In this document: positions 18,597 through 27,879 of the stretch, piece by piece
Position numbering within the stretch: position 1 is the stretch's first letter
Layout: every line of letters begins with the position of its first letter
Origin: Fen-1298 sp963833465
GTDB taxonomy: Bacteria > Bacteroidota > Ignavibacteria > UBA10030
DNA length: 64,000 nt
Reading direction: 5' to 3'
NCBI GenBank assembly: GCA_963833465.1
Contig: CAWHXW010000003.1
Span: 620,001-684,000, forward strand
Notes under the pieces: model-generated
The model's database searches: none
The model's input: the letters and a program-made list of their open reading frames with translations, nothing else
Told to the model about the DNA's origin: nothing
Made by a program: the position numbers and the translations under genes

Positions 18597-19167
18597 TTAT
18601 CTCACCTACCACTTAAAGTGATCGTAAAGGTTTAGATTTCCAATTCTTTGGAATGCGGGTGGACTAATGAAAGCTATCTTCCGAAGTTTATTCTCTATTG
18701 GGTGCAATACCTCGACGCTTGCGTCGTCATTCCCGCGAAAGCGGGAATCCAGAACATGAGACTCCCGCGTACGCGGGAGTGACAAAATACCTCACTGCTT
18801 GCGGCGAGGATATTTATTTCCTGTTCATATTAATAACAGGCGGTATAAATTGAGCGAATGAGCGAAGTGCAAATTGCATTGCGCTTAGAAGTTTTATAGA
18901 GATCGAATGTTGACTCAACTACCATTCGTCGGGCGGCGATTATTTAGTACATAAAAATTCTATAGTCAAAAAGATTTCCTTTTTTGTCAGTTTTAGGATA
19001 AACATATTAAAAAGTGTTTTTTGAATGTCTGCTTGTTTTATCGCGGTTCAGTTTAATCTTTTTCAAAAAAATATCACTGTCTATTAATGACTTTTTTTGA
19101 TAGTTTTCAATGGACTTAATTGCCGTCAGATAGACAGGCAAAAAATGCTAATAATAGGAGAACCAGT
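18597..19167. other. Intergenic stretch without a gene
   Basis: No credible coding sequence in about 570 nt. It holds the composite palindromic repeat annotated separately. The remaining 360 nt before the lipoprotein are AT-rich and presumably contain its promoter, but no box is convincing. The lipoprotein's AGGAG lies at 19156-19160. Confidence 0.6.
18705..18806. repeat. Composite palindromic (REP/dRS3-like) repeat
   Basis: Two GC-rich hairpins lie side by side in AT-rich sequence. The first is ATTCCCGC-GAAA-GCGGGAAT (18729-18748). The second is a perfect 20-nt palindrome, ACTCCCGCGT/ACGCGGGAGT (18761-18780). Their outer ends form a wider inverted repeat (GTCATTCCCGCG against CGCGGGAGTGAC). 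The block is flanked by an imperfect 22-nt direct repeat starting AATACCTC (18706 and 18786). The ATTCCCGCGAAAGCGGGAAT core resembles dispersed repeats known in many bacteria. Such elements are usually non-autonomous, mobilised by a transposase elsewhere. Confidence 0.75.
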
Positions 19168-19668
19168 ATGAAAAACGTTGTATATCTGATTTGCTGTGTG
19201 CTATTTCTTTCAGCACTAATAACAGGATGTAAAGGAGCAAAAGGTGATAAAGGTCCAACAGGTACTCAAGGTCCGGCAGGTGAACCTGGCAATTCTGTCT
19301 TTATTGGCGGAGACGGTCAAGGAATATATTTATCTTCTATCGTCAGCTTATCGAGAACAATTTCTATTACGGTGGATGGTCCCGGCACAATCATTTTTAC
19401 AGCATCGGGTTATTTTTGGGATACGGACACTTCAGCTTCTTATATTGCACAAGCTTCATTATCATTAACCGATTCGACAATAGATAACCAATACTTATCT
19501 GTTGCGGAAGGCGATAGTGCTCACGCATATATTCCGTATATGGTGACAAGAGGTATGACCGTAAGCTCTGCCGGAACTTATACGGTATATTTAGTCGGTG
19601 ATTTGACAGTAGGAAGCGGAGTAAGTATGATAAAGAATAATGCTACTGCAACTTTTACTATGCAATGA
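19168..19668 (+). CDS. Collagen-like lipoprotein
   Basis: A 166-residue protein starting at the ATG at 19168, seven bases after AGGAG. The signal peptide ends in lipobox LITGC with Cys21 as lipid-modified residue. The mature N-terminus is a run of seven Gly-X-Y triplets (from GAK to GNS, residues 22-42), then a beta-rich domain of about 110 residues with many Thr/Ser and no recognisable fold. Seven triplets are few for a stable triple helix, so this may be a flexible stalk or a trimerisation seed. Confidence 0.8.
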   Translation: MKNVVYLICCVLFLSALITGCKGAKGDKGPTGTQGPAGEPGNSVFIGGDGQGIYLSSIVSLSRTISITVDGPGTIIFTASGYFWDTDTSASYIAQASLSLTDSTIDNQYLSVAEGDSAHAYIPYMVTRGMTVSSAGTYTVYLVGDLTVGSGVSMIKNNATATFTMQ

Positions 19669-19694
19669 GTAAAATGCTTGATCTTACTATTTAA

Positions 19695-19721
19695 TCGGTT
19701 TGCATATAATACACAAACCGA
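19695..19721 (+). terminator. Hairpin after the collagen-like lipoprotein gene
   Basis: TCGGTTTG (19695-19702) pairs perfectly with CAAACCGA (19714-19721) across an 11-nt loop, 26 nt after the stop. No T-tract follows, so this would be an atypical terminator or a 3'-stabilising stem. Confidence 0.35.
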
Positions 19722-19872
19722 AAGAATGTTAGAATAAAATTCATGAAGGAAGGAAGTTTAGTACAGAATTTAGAGTTATAAATGCCTCAGTCCTAAATAG
19801 AATTATTTTAAAGGACGGACTTGACCGCCATTCATTAAGCGCAAATAAGATTTATTATTTAATGAGGAAATA

Positions 19873-20355
19873 GTGATTCGACCTGTAAAACCATCGGATG
19901 CAGAAGATATTTGCAGCATTTATAATGAATATATAGTGAACTCGCGAATTACTTTTGAAGAATATCCAGTAACAATTGACGAGATAGTTTTTCGTATTAA
20001 AAATATTACGCAGAGTTATCCATGGCTGGTTTATGAGGAGGCAGGTAAGGTTGTCGGCTACACTTATGCGAGTAAATGGAAAGAAAGATCGGCATACCGC
20101 TACTCAGTTGAAACTGGAATCTATATTGCTTCAAATTTTATTGGCAAAGGAATTGGAACAATACTCAAAGAGGAATTAATAAAAGAATTAAAGATAAGAT
20201 CAATTCACAGCATCATATGTGGGATTGCTTTGCCTAATCAAGCAAGCATTGCGCTTTGCGAAAAATTTGGTTTTCAGAAAGTTGCTCAATTTAAAGAAGT
20301 CGGTTTCAAATTGGGCAAATGGGTTGATGTCGGTTATTGGGAACTAATATTATAA
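19873..20355 (+). CDS. GNAT acetyltransferase of the phosphinothricin/methionine-sulfone type
   Basis: A 160-residue GNAT protein with a GTG start at 19873, preceded by GAGGA. The N-terminus IRPVKPSDAEDICSIYNEY, the acetyl-CoA loop region FIGKGIGTILKEELI and the tail SIALCEKFGFQKVAQFKEVGFK-type motifs are those of the PAT/MddA/YncA group. These acetylate amino-acid analogues such as L-methionine sulfone or phosphinothricin. The physiological substrate here is not predictable. Confidence 0.88.
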   Translation: MIRPVKPSDAEDICSIYNEYIVNSRITFEEYPVTIDEIVFRIKNITQSYPWLVYEEAGKVVGYTYASKWKERSAYRYSVETGIYIASNFIGKGIGTILKEELIKELKIRSIHSIICGIALPNQASIALCEKFGFQKVAQFKEVGFKLGKWVDVGYWELIL

Positions 20356-21014
20356 CTTTAGACTATCTTTGCACCCGCGCTAAGTAATTTTATCAGCAAC
20401 CGCGCTGCTTATTCTGGCATGAAAGATAATGGAATTGCAAGCTCCGCCCGATTTTCATTCTATTTCATTTGACAAACTGAGATTCTGTGAAACTTGAAAC
20501 TAATCTACCTGGAAGTTGATAGTTTATCCTGTGTTGATATTTACAATACGGCAATCATAAATAAAATTATTTTGGAAGGCTTATCCGCAGAAAAATGCAA
20601 GCGCCGGTGGAATGCAGAGAACATACGAAGCGACGTTTATTTTTGCTGTCTACAAGCCGGCTCACCTATAAAAGCTCAAAAACTTGTTTTTTGTGTTAAG
20701 GCAAGTGTACGTAATTATGTGCGCTTAGAAAAGATGGCCTCTTTTTGATTGATATTAAGACAGACATAGCTATATCCGCAGAACGCAATCTTCCAAATTA
20801 ATCTTCCTAAAGGCTGGAATCCTTAAAATGATACAAGCGAATCGTTTAACAAATTCAAATTTTTCATTCGGATATTTTCAATTTCCATTGCATTGCATTT
20901 ACACCAATTTTTGGCTTAATTAATATATCTCTTTGATCACTTATAGCGATTTAAGAGGTTCTTACAATCGAATAATTAAATCTTATTGACACAAATCATT
21001 TTTGGAGTAAAACT
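20356..21014. other. Gene-poor stretch upstream of enolase
   Basis: About 660 nt without a recognisable gene. An 84-codon open frame at 20494-20748 has no family resemblance, no good ribosome-binding site and an unusual residue mix, and I do not accept it. Two CCGCGCT copies occur near 20375-20400. The last 100 nt are AT-rich and must hold the eno promoter; a GGAG sits before the ATG at 21015. Confidence 0.5.
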
Positions 21015-22310
21015 ATGTCACAAACAATAACAGATGTTTGGGCGCGCGAGATTCTCGATTCCCGCGGCAATCCCACAATAGAAGTTGAAGTTGAATTAGA
21101 AAACGGAACGATAGGCCGCGCTGCAATTCCCAGCGGCGCTTCCACTGGAGAAAATGAAGCGGTCGAATTGCGCGACGGCGATAAATCGCGCTATCTCGGC
21201 AAAGGTGTTCTTAAGGCAGTCAAGAATGTTAATAGCATAATTTGCAAAGAAGTTGTCGGCTTCGATGCTCTTGATCAAGTCGGGATCGACAAAATGATGA
21301 TTGAACTCGATGGCACGCCGACAAAAGGAAAACTTGGCGCAAATGCTATCCTTGGCGTATCGTTAGCAGTTGCTAAAGCTGCTGCTCTATCTTTAAAGAT
21401 GCCTCTCTACCGGTACATCGGAGGGACAAATGCCAAAGTTATTCCAGCGCCGATGATGAACATCGTCAACGGCGGCTCGCACGCAGACAATAATGTGGAT
21501 TTTCAAGAATTCATGATCTTCCCGGTCGGGCTTCCTACATTTTCCGACGCGTTGCGCAGTGGTTCGGAAGTTTTCCATACCTTAAAAAGTGTGTTAAAGA
21601 AAAAAGGATATAATACAGCTGTCGGCGATGAAGGCGGATTTGCTCCAAACTTGAAATCGAATGACGAAGCAATTGAAGTTATTCTTGAAGCAATTTCAAA
21701 AGCCGGATACAAACCGGGAAAAGAAATTTATATTGCACTCGATCCGGCGGCAAGTGAATTCTATGATACTGCTAAGAAAAAATATGTATTTCATAAATCG
21801 GATAAATCTGAAAAATCATCAGAAGAAATGGTGAAGTTCTATGAAAATTGGGTTAATCAATATCCGATTGCTTCTTTGGAAGACGGAATGGCGGAAGGTG
21901 ATTGGAATGGCTGGAAACTTCTTACAGATGCTGTCGGTAAAAAAATTCAGCTTGTTGGTGATGATGTGTTTGTTACGAACGTCGAGTATCTCGCAAAAGG
22001 AATAAAAATGGGTGTTGCGAATTCCATTCTTATCAAGGTTAACCAGATCGGCACACTCACTGAGACACTCGATGCCGTTGAGATGGCGAAGAGAGCAAGC
22101 TACACTTCTGTAATCAGTCACCGTTCTGGTGAAACGGAAGATACCACAATTTCGGATATTGCCGTTGCAACAAATTGCGGAATGATCAAGACCGGTTCTG
22201 CGAGCCGTACAGACCGCATAGCCAAGTATAATCAATTAATGCGAATTGAAGAAGAACTTGGAACAAACGCAATATATGCCGGCAAATCGGCAGTGAACGC
22301 AAAGTTGTAA
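21015..22310 (+). CDS. eno: Enolase
   Basis: A 431-residue enolase converting 2-phosphoglycerate to PEP. It has the N-terminal AREILDSRGNPTIEVEV, GASTGENEAVELRD, the metal ligands in SLEDGMAEGDW and GDDVFVTN, catalytic Lys in KVNQIGTLTETLDA and the SHRSGETEDTTI signature. It is complete and followed by a strong hairpin terminator. Confidence 0.98.
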   Translation: MSQTITDVWAREILDSRGNPTIEVEVELENGTIGRAAIPSGASTGENEAVELRDGDKSRYLGKGVLKAVKNVNSIICKEVVGFDALDQVGIDKMMIELDGTPTKGKLGANAILGVSLAVAKAAALSLKMPLYRYIGGTNAKVIPAPMMNIVNGGSHADNNVDFQEFMIFPVGLPTFSDALRSGSEVFHTLKSVLKKKGYNTAVGDEGGFAPNLKSNDEAIEVILEAISKAGYKPGKEIYIALDPAASEFYDTAKKKYVFHKSDKSEKSSEEMVKFYENWVNQYPIASLEDGMAEGDWNGWKLLTDAVGKKIQLVGDDVFVTNVEYLAKGIKMGVANSILIKVNQIGTLTETLDAVEMAKRASYTSVISHRSGETEDTTISDIAVATNCGMIKTGSASRTDRIAKYNQLMRIEEELGTNAIYAGKSAVNAKL

Positions 22311-22321
22311 AAGATTATAAC

Positions 22322-22361
22322 CTGGCTGGGAGGGAGTTCTAACTCCCGACCAGCTTTTCTT
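22322..22361 (+). terminator. Rho-independent terminator of eno
   Basis: A stem GGGAGT/ACTCCC (22332-22337 with 22342-22347) around TCTA, extended by an outer CTGG/CCAG pair, is followed by CTTTTCTTTTG. It ends only about 10 nt before the start of the next gene, so that gene's promoter must lie elsewhere or depend on readthrough. Confidence 0.75.
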
Positions 22362-22371
22362 TTGTTATACC

Positions 22372-24897
22372 TTGAAGCATCTGAACTATCAAATACCGCC
22401 CCAGGCTCACACTCCGATGTACAATTGGCATAAATTCTGGGGAAGAAAAACCTGGAATGTTGTGTCACAGTTCATCGAAACGTACAGTCCTAAAGATGGT
22501 ATTGTTATGGATCCATTTTCTGGCAGCGGCGTTACTGCATTGGAAGCATTGAAGCTTGGTCGCAAAGTGATTGCTGTTGATCTTAATCCTATCGCGACAG
22601 AAATTCTAAGACTTACGATTGAATACATTGAACCATTACGCCTCAAGGAAGCTTTTAATCGTGTTGAACAGGATATTAAAAAGCAGATCAATGCATTGTA
22701 TGTTACAGAATGTCGTAAGTGTGGTTCAGATATTCCTGTTGAGTGTTCAATTTGGGATCGAGATGAAAAGAAATATCTGACTCTCAAAGAACTTCGTTAC
22801 AAATGTACGAGCTGTGGTGAAGTTATTGAAAAAGGTGGAAAGCCATCCAAGAAAGATCTTAAAAGAATAAAAGAGATCGAAGAAGAATTCCGCAAGAAGA
22901 AAATTTGGTATCCGAGGAATCCACTTTATTATTCGGATGGCTTACCATTTAAAGAGAAACAACAATACAATTCTATCGATGAATTATTCACTCCACGAAA
23001 CCTCTATGCATTGGCTTTGCTGATGAAATCCATCGAGAAAGAGAAAGATGATAAGCTAAGAGCTTTCTTGAAGATTGCTTTCTCCTCGATGGTGCATTTA
23101 TGTTCAACAATGGTGCCCGCTCTGAGCCCAGCACCAACCAACCATCAAACAGCATTTAGTTCTGTATGGACACAACATAGCTTTTGGTTTGCCCCTGAGT
23201 TCATGGAACAAAACGTCTGGAATAAATTTGAAAGCTCGATACTTGGTCATCAAGGGCTACTTAAAGCTAAAGTAGAATCCAACAAATATTTCAAGAATGT
23301 GAAAATTACTACGCATCCCAATAGTGTTTTTGAAGGAAAAGCAGACATCTGCATAATCACTGGCGATTGCCTGGATGTCTTTGCTAAACTTCCTTCGCGC
23401 TCGGTGGATTATATCTTTACTGATCCTCCATACGATGCTTCCATTCAATACGGCGAGCTTTCATATATGTGGGCTGCTTGGTTGAAAAAGGATACAAGCT
23501 ATACTGAAACAATTTCTGCAAAAGAAGTTGTTCGCAATGAACGTCAGCATAAAGACTTCGACGTTTATCACGGTTTATTAAAAAACAGTTTTGAAGGAAT
23601 GCATAGGGCACTGAAACTTGGACGCTACTTAACGGTTACATTTCACAATCCAACATTCCAAGTGCGTAATGCGACCATTCGTGCTGGAACATATGCTGGA
23701 TTTGAGTTTGAAAAAATTCATTATCAACCGACTGCACAAAAATCCGGGAAGTCACTTCTGCAACCATTTGGTTCTGCCCAGGGGGATTTCTATCTCCGAT
23801 TTCACAAACCACAATCGGAAGCATCTCGGATTGAGGCTCCAGAAGAAATTGACGAAAAGCGGTTTGAGAAAGTTGTTGTTGAAACGACGGTCCAACTTCT
23901 CGCCGAACGGGCGGAACCAACGCCATACACCATCGTTATCAATTTTATCGATCCTATTTTGGCCAAGCAAGGATACTTTTCAAATTTGCATACCGGTTTG
24001 GATGTAAAAACAGTTTTAAAAAACCACATCGGTCAGGAGTTTAAGTTAGTTGAAGAACGTCTTGGCGGTGCGAAAGGACAATTGTGGTGGTTCAAAGATC
24101 CGAAACAAGTAGAACGCCTAAAAGAAATTCCTCTTACGGAACGAGTCGAGCAAACAGTCCTACGGCTTTTGCAAGGAAAAGGAAGAGTGACTTTTACTGA
24201 TGCATGGGAAGCAATCAGTATTCAATTCCCAAACTCGTTGACGTCAGATAGTACGAGTATAAAAGAGGCGCTTGAACAATATGCAAGACCGGTAACCGGT
24301 GGATTCTGGTTGCTCAAGCCACAAGTGCGCGAACGAATGAGTCAGCACAGCGAAATAATCGCGGTGTTGGCAGAAGCCGGACAAGCTCTCGGTTATAAAA
24401 TATGGATTGGAAAAAAAGAACAAACTGATTTCGCTGCTGGAATTATCGGGATAAGAAAACTCCTTCAAAATTATGTTGATGCTGACCTTTCCAAAGTGGG
24501 TGGTATTGAGGATATGAAAACAGTCGAGATGATCGATTTGCTTTGGATCAAAGGGAATAAAGTTGTTACAGCTTTCGAAGTAGAATCAACAACGACAATG
24601 ACAAGCGGATTGGTTCGTGGATCGAATCTTTCACCGGATGTACCAAAGTATATGATCATACCTCAGGAAAGGGAAGAACAACTTCAACGAAAAATGAAAT
24701 CACCGATGTTTGCGGAACGGTTCGAGCTCGACCAATGGCAAATCCTATATTTCGATGTCATTCGCTCGAACTATCTAAAACTTAAAAGTGGATTATTGCA
24801 GATTGATAAACTCGTTGGTGAAAAACAAAAAGTTATGATGGTCAAGGAAGAACAAGCTGAATACAATTTATTTACGGTTGAGGAAGAAAAATCATGA
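22372..24897 (+). CDS. Multidomain DNA methyltransferase with C-terminal wHTH and nuclease-like domains
   Basis: An 841-residue protein; TTG start at 22372, kept because the conserved N-terminus (IPPQAHTPMYNWHKFWGRK) begins before the next ATG at 22417. SAM motif I DPFSGSG is at 47-53 and motif IV DPPY at 351-354, i.e. a permuted order compared with most beta-class enzymes, with an insert bearing a zinc ribbon (C114, C117, C145, C148). DPPY suggests N6-adenine methylation. Residues around 588-650 look like a winged helix (VEQTVLRLLQGKGRVTFTD). The last 150 residues contain D722...E736-V-E738 (FEVESTTTMTSGLVRG), resembling PD-(D/E)XK endonucleases. It overlaps the next gene by 4 nt (ATGA). Possibly a single-chain restriction-modification or regulatory methylation enzyme; the target is unknown. 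Confidence 0.8.
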   Translation: MKHLNYQIPPQAHTPMYNWHKFWGRKTWNVVSQFIETYSPKDGIVMDPFSGSGVTALEALKLGRKVIAVDLNPIATEILRLTIEYIEPLRLKEAFNRVEQDIKKQINALYVTECRKCGSDIPVECSIWDRDEKKYLTLKELRYKCTSCGEVIEKGGKPSKKDLKRIKEIEEEFRKKKIWYPRNPLYYSDGLPFKEKQQYNSIDELFTPRNLYALALLMKSIEKEKDDKLRAFLKIAFSSMVHLCSTMVPALSPAPTNHQTAFSSVWTQHSFWFAPEFMEQNVWNKFESSILGHQGLLKAKVESNKYFKNVKITTHPNSVFEGKADICIITGDCLDVFAKLPSRSVDYIFTDPPYDASIQYGELSYMWAAWLKKDTSYTETISAKEVVRNERQHKDFDVYHGLLKNSFEGMHRALKLGRYLTVTFHNPTFQVRNATIRAGTYAGFEFEKIHYQPTAQKSGKSLLQPFGSAQGDFYLRFHKPQSEASRIEAPEEIDEKRFEKVVVETTVQLLAERAEPTPYTIVINFIDPILAKQGYFSNLHTGLDVKTVLKNHIGQEFKLVEERLGGAKGQLWWFKDPKQVERLKEIPLTERVEQTVLRLLQGKGRVTFTDAWEAISIQFPNSLTSDSTSIKEALEQYARPVTGGFWLLKPQVRERMSQHSEIIAVLAEAGQALGYKIWIGKKEQTDFAAGIIGIRKLLQNYVDADLSKVGGIEDMKTVEMIDLLWIKGNKVVTAFEVESTTTMTSGLVRGSNLSPDVPKYMIIPQEREEQLQRKMKSPMFAERFELDQWQILYFDVIRSNYLKLKSGLLQIDKLVGEKQKVMMVKEEQAEYNLFTVEEEKS

Positions 24898-26291
24898 TAC
24901 CACAAATTAAATTTGGAACAGATGGTTGGCGCGGCATTATTGCCGACGACTTTACATTTGAAAACATTGCTAAAGTTGCACTTGCAACTGCGAATTTTTA
25001 TAAGCGGCATAAGAAAATTAAAAACGGAATCGTTGTCGGATACGATTCACGCTTCCTCTCACGGGAGTTCGCTGAAAAAGTTGCCGAAGTGATAGGAAAC
25101 CGTGGCATTAAGATTATTCTCTCCGATAAAATATCATCAACACCGATGGTCTCATTGCTGACTAAGAAATTGAATGCTGCCGGCGGTGTAGTCATCACAG
25201 CAAGTCATAATCCAGCAAAATATAATGGATTCAAGATTAAAGGTGATTTTGGCGGTCCCGCTTTTCCGGAGATTATTGCGAAAGTAGAAAAAGAACTTAA
25301 GAAAGTAATCAAATCAAAAGTAGAAAGTAAAAAGTCATTTACTCAGCTTTTGGAAAAAGGAATTATAAGAAAGATCGACTTCACTTCAATTTATATCGAT
25401 GATCTAAAAAGCAAAATCAATGTCGATTTAATTAAATCATCCGGAATCAAAATTGCTTATGACGCAATGCATGGTGCAGGCCAAGGTGTGATGGATCAAA
25501 TTCTTCCGTTACAGGTTTCAATCCGCGGTGATTTCAATCCTTCGTTTGGTGGAAGTCATCCTGAACCGCTTCCGCAGCATACTCCCGGATTGATTAAAGC
25601 AGTTGTGGAAAACGGCTGCGATATTGGTATCGCAACCGACGGCGATGCAGACCGCATCGGTGCATTCGATGAGAAAGGTAATTTTGTTGATTCGCATCGC
25701 ATCTTCGCGCTCCTCTTAAAATATTTTATTGAGGAAAAAAAATTAACCGGTGAAGTAGCAAAATCATTTACAGTCAGTCAAATTATAGACAAGATGTGCA
25801 AAAAATACGACTTGGTTCTGCACGAGACTCCGGTTGGTTTCAAATATCTCTGCCGTCTTATGGTCGAACGTGATATCCTCATTGCTGCTGAAGAAAGCGG
25901 TGGAATTGGTGTAAAGGCGCATTTACCGGAACGCGACGGCACATACATTGGACTTCTTCTTGCAGAAATCATGGCGGTGAGAAAGAAAAAACTAAGCGAG
26001 CTTGTAGATGAACTTATGGCAGAATTCGGATGGCATTATTTCAATCGGTACGATGCGCGTTTGACTGAGAAAGAAAAGCAGCGGATACTTGCTGTCTACA
26101 AAAAAAGTCTTAAACAAATTGCAGGACTTCCTGTGTTGCGGATTGAAACCAAAGACGGTTTCAAACTTTTTGTTGAGAATGGCTGGGTATTAGTGCGCGC
26201 ATCTGGAACGGAACCGTTAATTCGATTTTATGCTGAAGCTGACTCGCCTGAAAAAGTAGAAGCGTTATTGAAAGCCGCGCGTGAAGTGTAG
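24894..26291 (+). CDS. Phosphoglucomutase/phosphomannomutase family enzyme
   Basis: A 465-residue alpha-D-phosphohexomutase. Phosphoserine loop TASHNPAKYNGFKIKG, metal loop ATDGDADRIGAFD, sugar-binding loop AAEESGGIG and the C-terminal phosphate loop RASGTEPLIRFY are all present. It interconverts hexose 1- and 6-phosphates. Glucose, mannose or glucosamine preference cannot be assigned. Its ATG overlaps the stop of the methyltransferase gene (ATGA), which couples translation of two proteins with no obvious functional tie. Confidence 0.93.
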   Translation: MIPQIKFGTDGWRGIIADDFTFENIAKVALATANFYKRHKKIKNGIVVGYDSRFLSREFAEKVAEVIGNRGIKIILSDKISSTPMVSLLTKKLNAAGGVVITASHNPAKYNGFKIKGDFGGPAFPEIIAKVEKELKKVIKSKVESKKSFTQLLEKGIIRKIDFTSIYIDDLKSKINVDLIKSSGIKIAYDAMHGAGQGVMDQILPLQVSIRGDFNPSFGGSHPEPLPQHTPGLIKAVVENGCDIGIATDGDADRIGAFDEKGNFVDSHRIFALLLKYFIEEKKLTGEVAKSFTVSQIIDKMCKKYDLVLHETPVGFKYLCRLMVERDILIAAEESGGIGVKAHLPERDGTYIGLLLAEIMAVRKKKLSELVDELMAEFGWHYFNRYDARLTEKEKQRILAVYKKSLKQIAGLPVLRIETKDGFKLFVENGWVLVRASGTEPLIRFYAEADSPEKVEALLKAAREV

Positions 26292-26321
26292 CAAAATAAT
26301 GACAGTTGCAGAATTGAAACG

Positions 26322-26349
26322 ACCTCCGACATTATGCGGAGGTTTTTTA
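26322..26349 (+). terminator. Rho-independent terminator after the phosphohexomutase
   Basis: ACCTCCG (26322-26328) and CGGAGGT (26337-26343) form a perfect 7-bp stem with an 8-nt loop, followed directly by TTTTTATT. Confidence 0.9.
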
Positions 26350-26368
26350 TTCTTATTAAAAGGTCGCA

Positions 26369-27838
26369 ATGCTGAAACGAGACGATGAAATACGACTTGA
26401 AATTACCGATGCTGCCTTCGAGGGAAAAGCCGTTGCTCGCCACGAAGGGTTAGTAATATTTGTGGAAAATGCAGTTCCAGGTGATGTTGTTATTGCAAAA
26501 CTTTTAAAAATAAAAAAAAGTTTTGCAGAAGCAAAAGTTGTTCATATTGAACATCTTTCGCCGTTACGCGTGGAACCGCGTTGCAAATATTTTGGAATCT
26601 GCGGTGGATGCAAATGGCAGAACGTTGAGTATCAAGCGCAGCTTCGGTTTAAACAACAGCAGGTTGTCGATTCATTCGAGCACATCGGAGGATTTTCTAA
26701 TCTTAATGTTCTTCCTATTTTAGGAGCCGAAGAAATTTATTTTTACCGCGGTAAAATGGAATACTCGTTTTCAGAGAATCAATGGCTGACGGAAAAACCG
26801 TCTTCGATTGACAACCGTAAATTGCCGAATAAAAATAATGAAGCTGAATTACTAGAACTTAATTCATCAATCACTAATCGCCAATCCCCAATATTTTTGG
26901 GTTTACACGTTCCACAGCGATATGATAAGGTCTTGGATATTGATGAATGTCATTTGCAATCTGTTATTTCTAATCAGATTTTAAATTATACTCGCGACTT
27001 TGCCAGGCGGAATCATCTTGACGTGTATGATTGTGAACGCAACAGTGGTTATCTCCGCTTCCTTGTTGTTCGCGAGAGCAAGAGGACACAAGAAGTGATG
27101 GCAAATTTGGTGACGTCTGAAAATCGCCCGGATGTGATAAAACAATATGCGGCGGAGCTAAAAGCAAATGTTGAGCAGCTTACAACAGTGGTGAACACAA
27201 TTAACAGTAAGAAAGCACAAATTGCTTTTGGGGATATTGAAAATATTTATTTTGGGAAAGGATGGATTCATGAGCGGTTGGGCAATCATCATTTCTCTAT
27301 CTCCGCAAATTCTTTCTTTCAAACAAATGTAGTGCAGGCAGAAAAACTCTATAATGTTGTTAAAGAGTTTGGAGATTTCAAATTGACCGATGTCGCATTT
27401 GATCTTTATTCTGGAACAGGTTCCATTGCTATTTTCATTTCGGATATTGTGAAAGAAGTGGTTGGAATAGAATCCGTCATAAGCGCTATCCGTGATGCGG
27501 AAATGAATACGCAGTCAAATGGAATTACTAACTGTCTTTTCCTGCTTGGAGATTTAAAAGACCGGCTGACGAAAGATACATTGTGGATGTCATCTCACTC
27601 CAAACCTGATGTGCTTATTATCGATCCGCCGCGCAATGGCATGCATCCAAAAGTAATTGAGGAAATTCTTGCACTGGAACCGGAACGAATTGTTTATGTA
27701 AGCTGTAATCCTGCAACACAGGCACGTGATGTAAAATTGCTTTGCGACGAAAAATATCAATTGATTAAACTTCAGCCGATAGATATGTTTCCGCACACAT
27801 TCCATATTGAGAATGTTGCGCTTTTACAACGGCATTAA
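26369..27838 (+). CDS. rlmD: 23S rRNA (uracil-C5)-methyltransferase, RlmD/TrmA family
   Basis: A 489-residue RNA m5U methyltransferase. An N-terminal TRAM-like domain (about 1-60) is followed by the 4Fe-4S cysteines C-x5-C-x2-C in CKYFGICGGCKW and a fourth in DIDECHLQS. The SAM site is in FDLYSGTGSIAIF, and the catalytic Cys in YVSCNPATQARDVKLL. RlmD methylates U1939 of 23S rRNA in E. coli; a RlmCD-like dual specificity cannot be excluded. An about 50-residue insert (residues 135-180) is poorly conserved. Confidence 0.88.
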   Translation: MLKRDDEIRLEITDAAFEGKAVARHEGLVIFVENAVPGDVVIAKLLKIKKSFAEAKVVHIEHLSPLRVEPRCKYFGICGGCKWQNVEYQAQLRFKQQQVVDSFEHIGGFSNLNVLPILGAEEIYFYRGKMEYSFSENQWLTEKPSSIDNRKLPNKNNEAELLELNSSITNRQSPIFLGLHVPQRYDKVLDIDECHLQSVISNQILNYTRDFARRNHLDVYDCERNSGYLRFLVVRESKRTQEVMANLVTSENRPDVIKQYAAELKANVEQLTTVVNTINSKKAQIAFGDIENIYFGKGWIHERLGNHHFSISANSFFQTNVVQAEKLYNVVKEFGDFKLTDVAFDLYSGTGSIAIFISDIVKEVVGIESVISAIRDAEMNTQSNGITNCLFLLGDLKDRLTKDTLWMSSHSKPDVLIIDPPRNGMHPKVIEEILALEPERIVYVSCNPATQARDVKLLCDEKYQLIKLQPIDMFPHTFHIENVALLQRH

Positions 27839-27879
27839 AATTATTCACAAATGATAAAAAGATCTTTATAAAGCACTAT

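Noticed and set aside
18729..18780. CRISPR-like hairpins
   Set aside because: Only two hairpins of different sequence, with no regular spacers and no cas genes.
20494..20748. An 84-codon open frame between the GNAT gene and eno
   Set aside because: No family pattern, odd composition, poor ribosome-binding site. Treated as noncoding.
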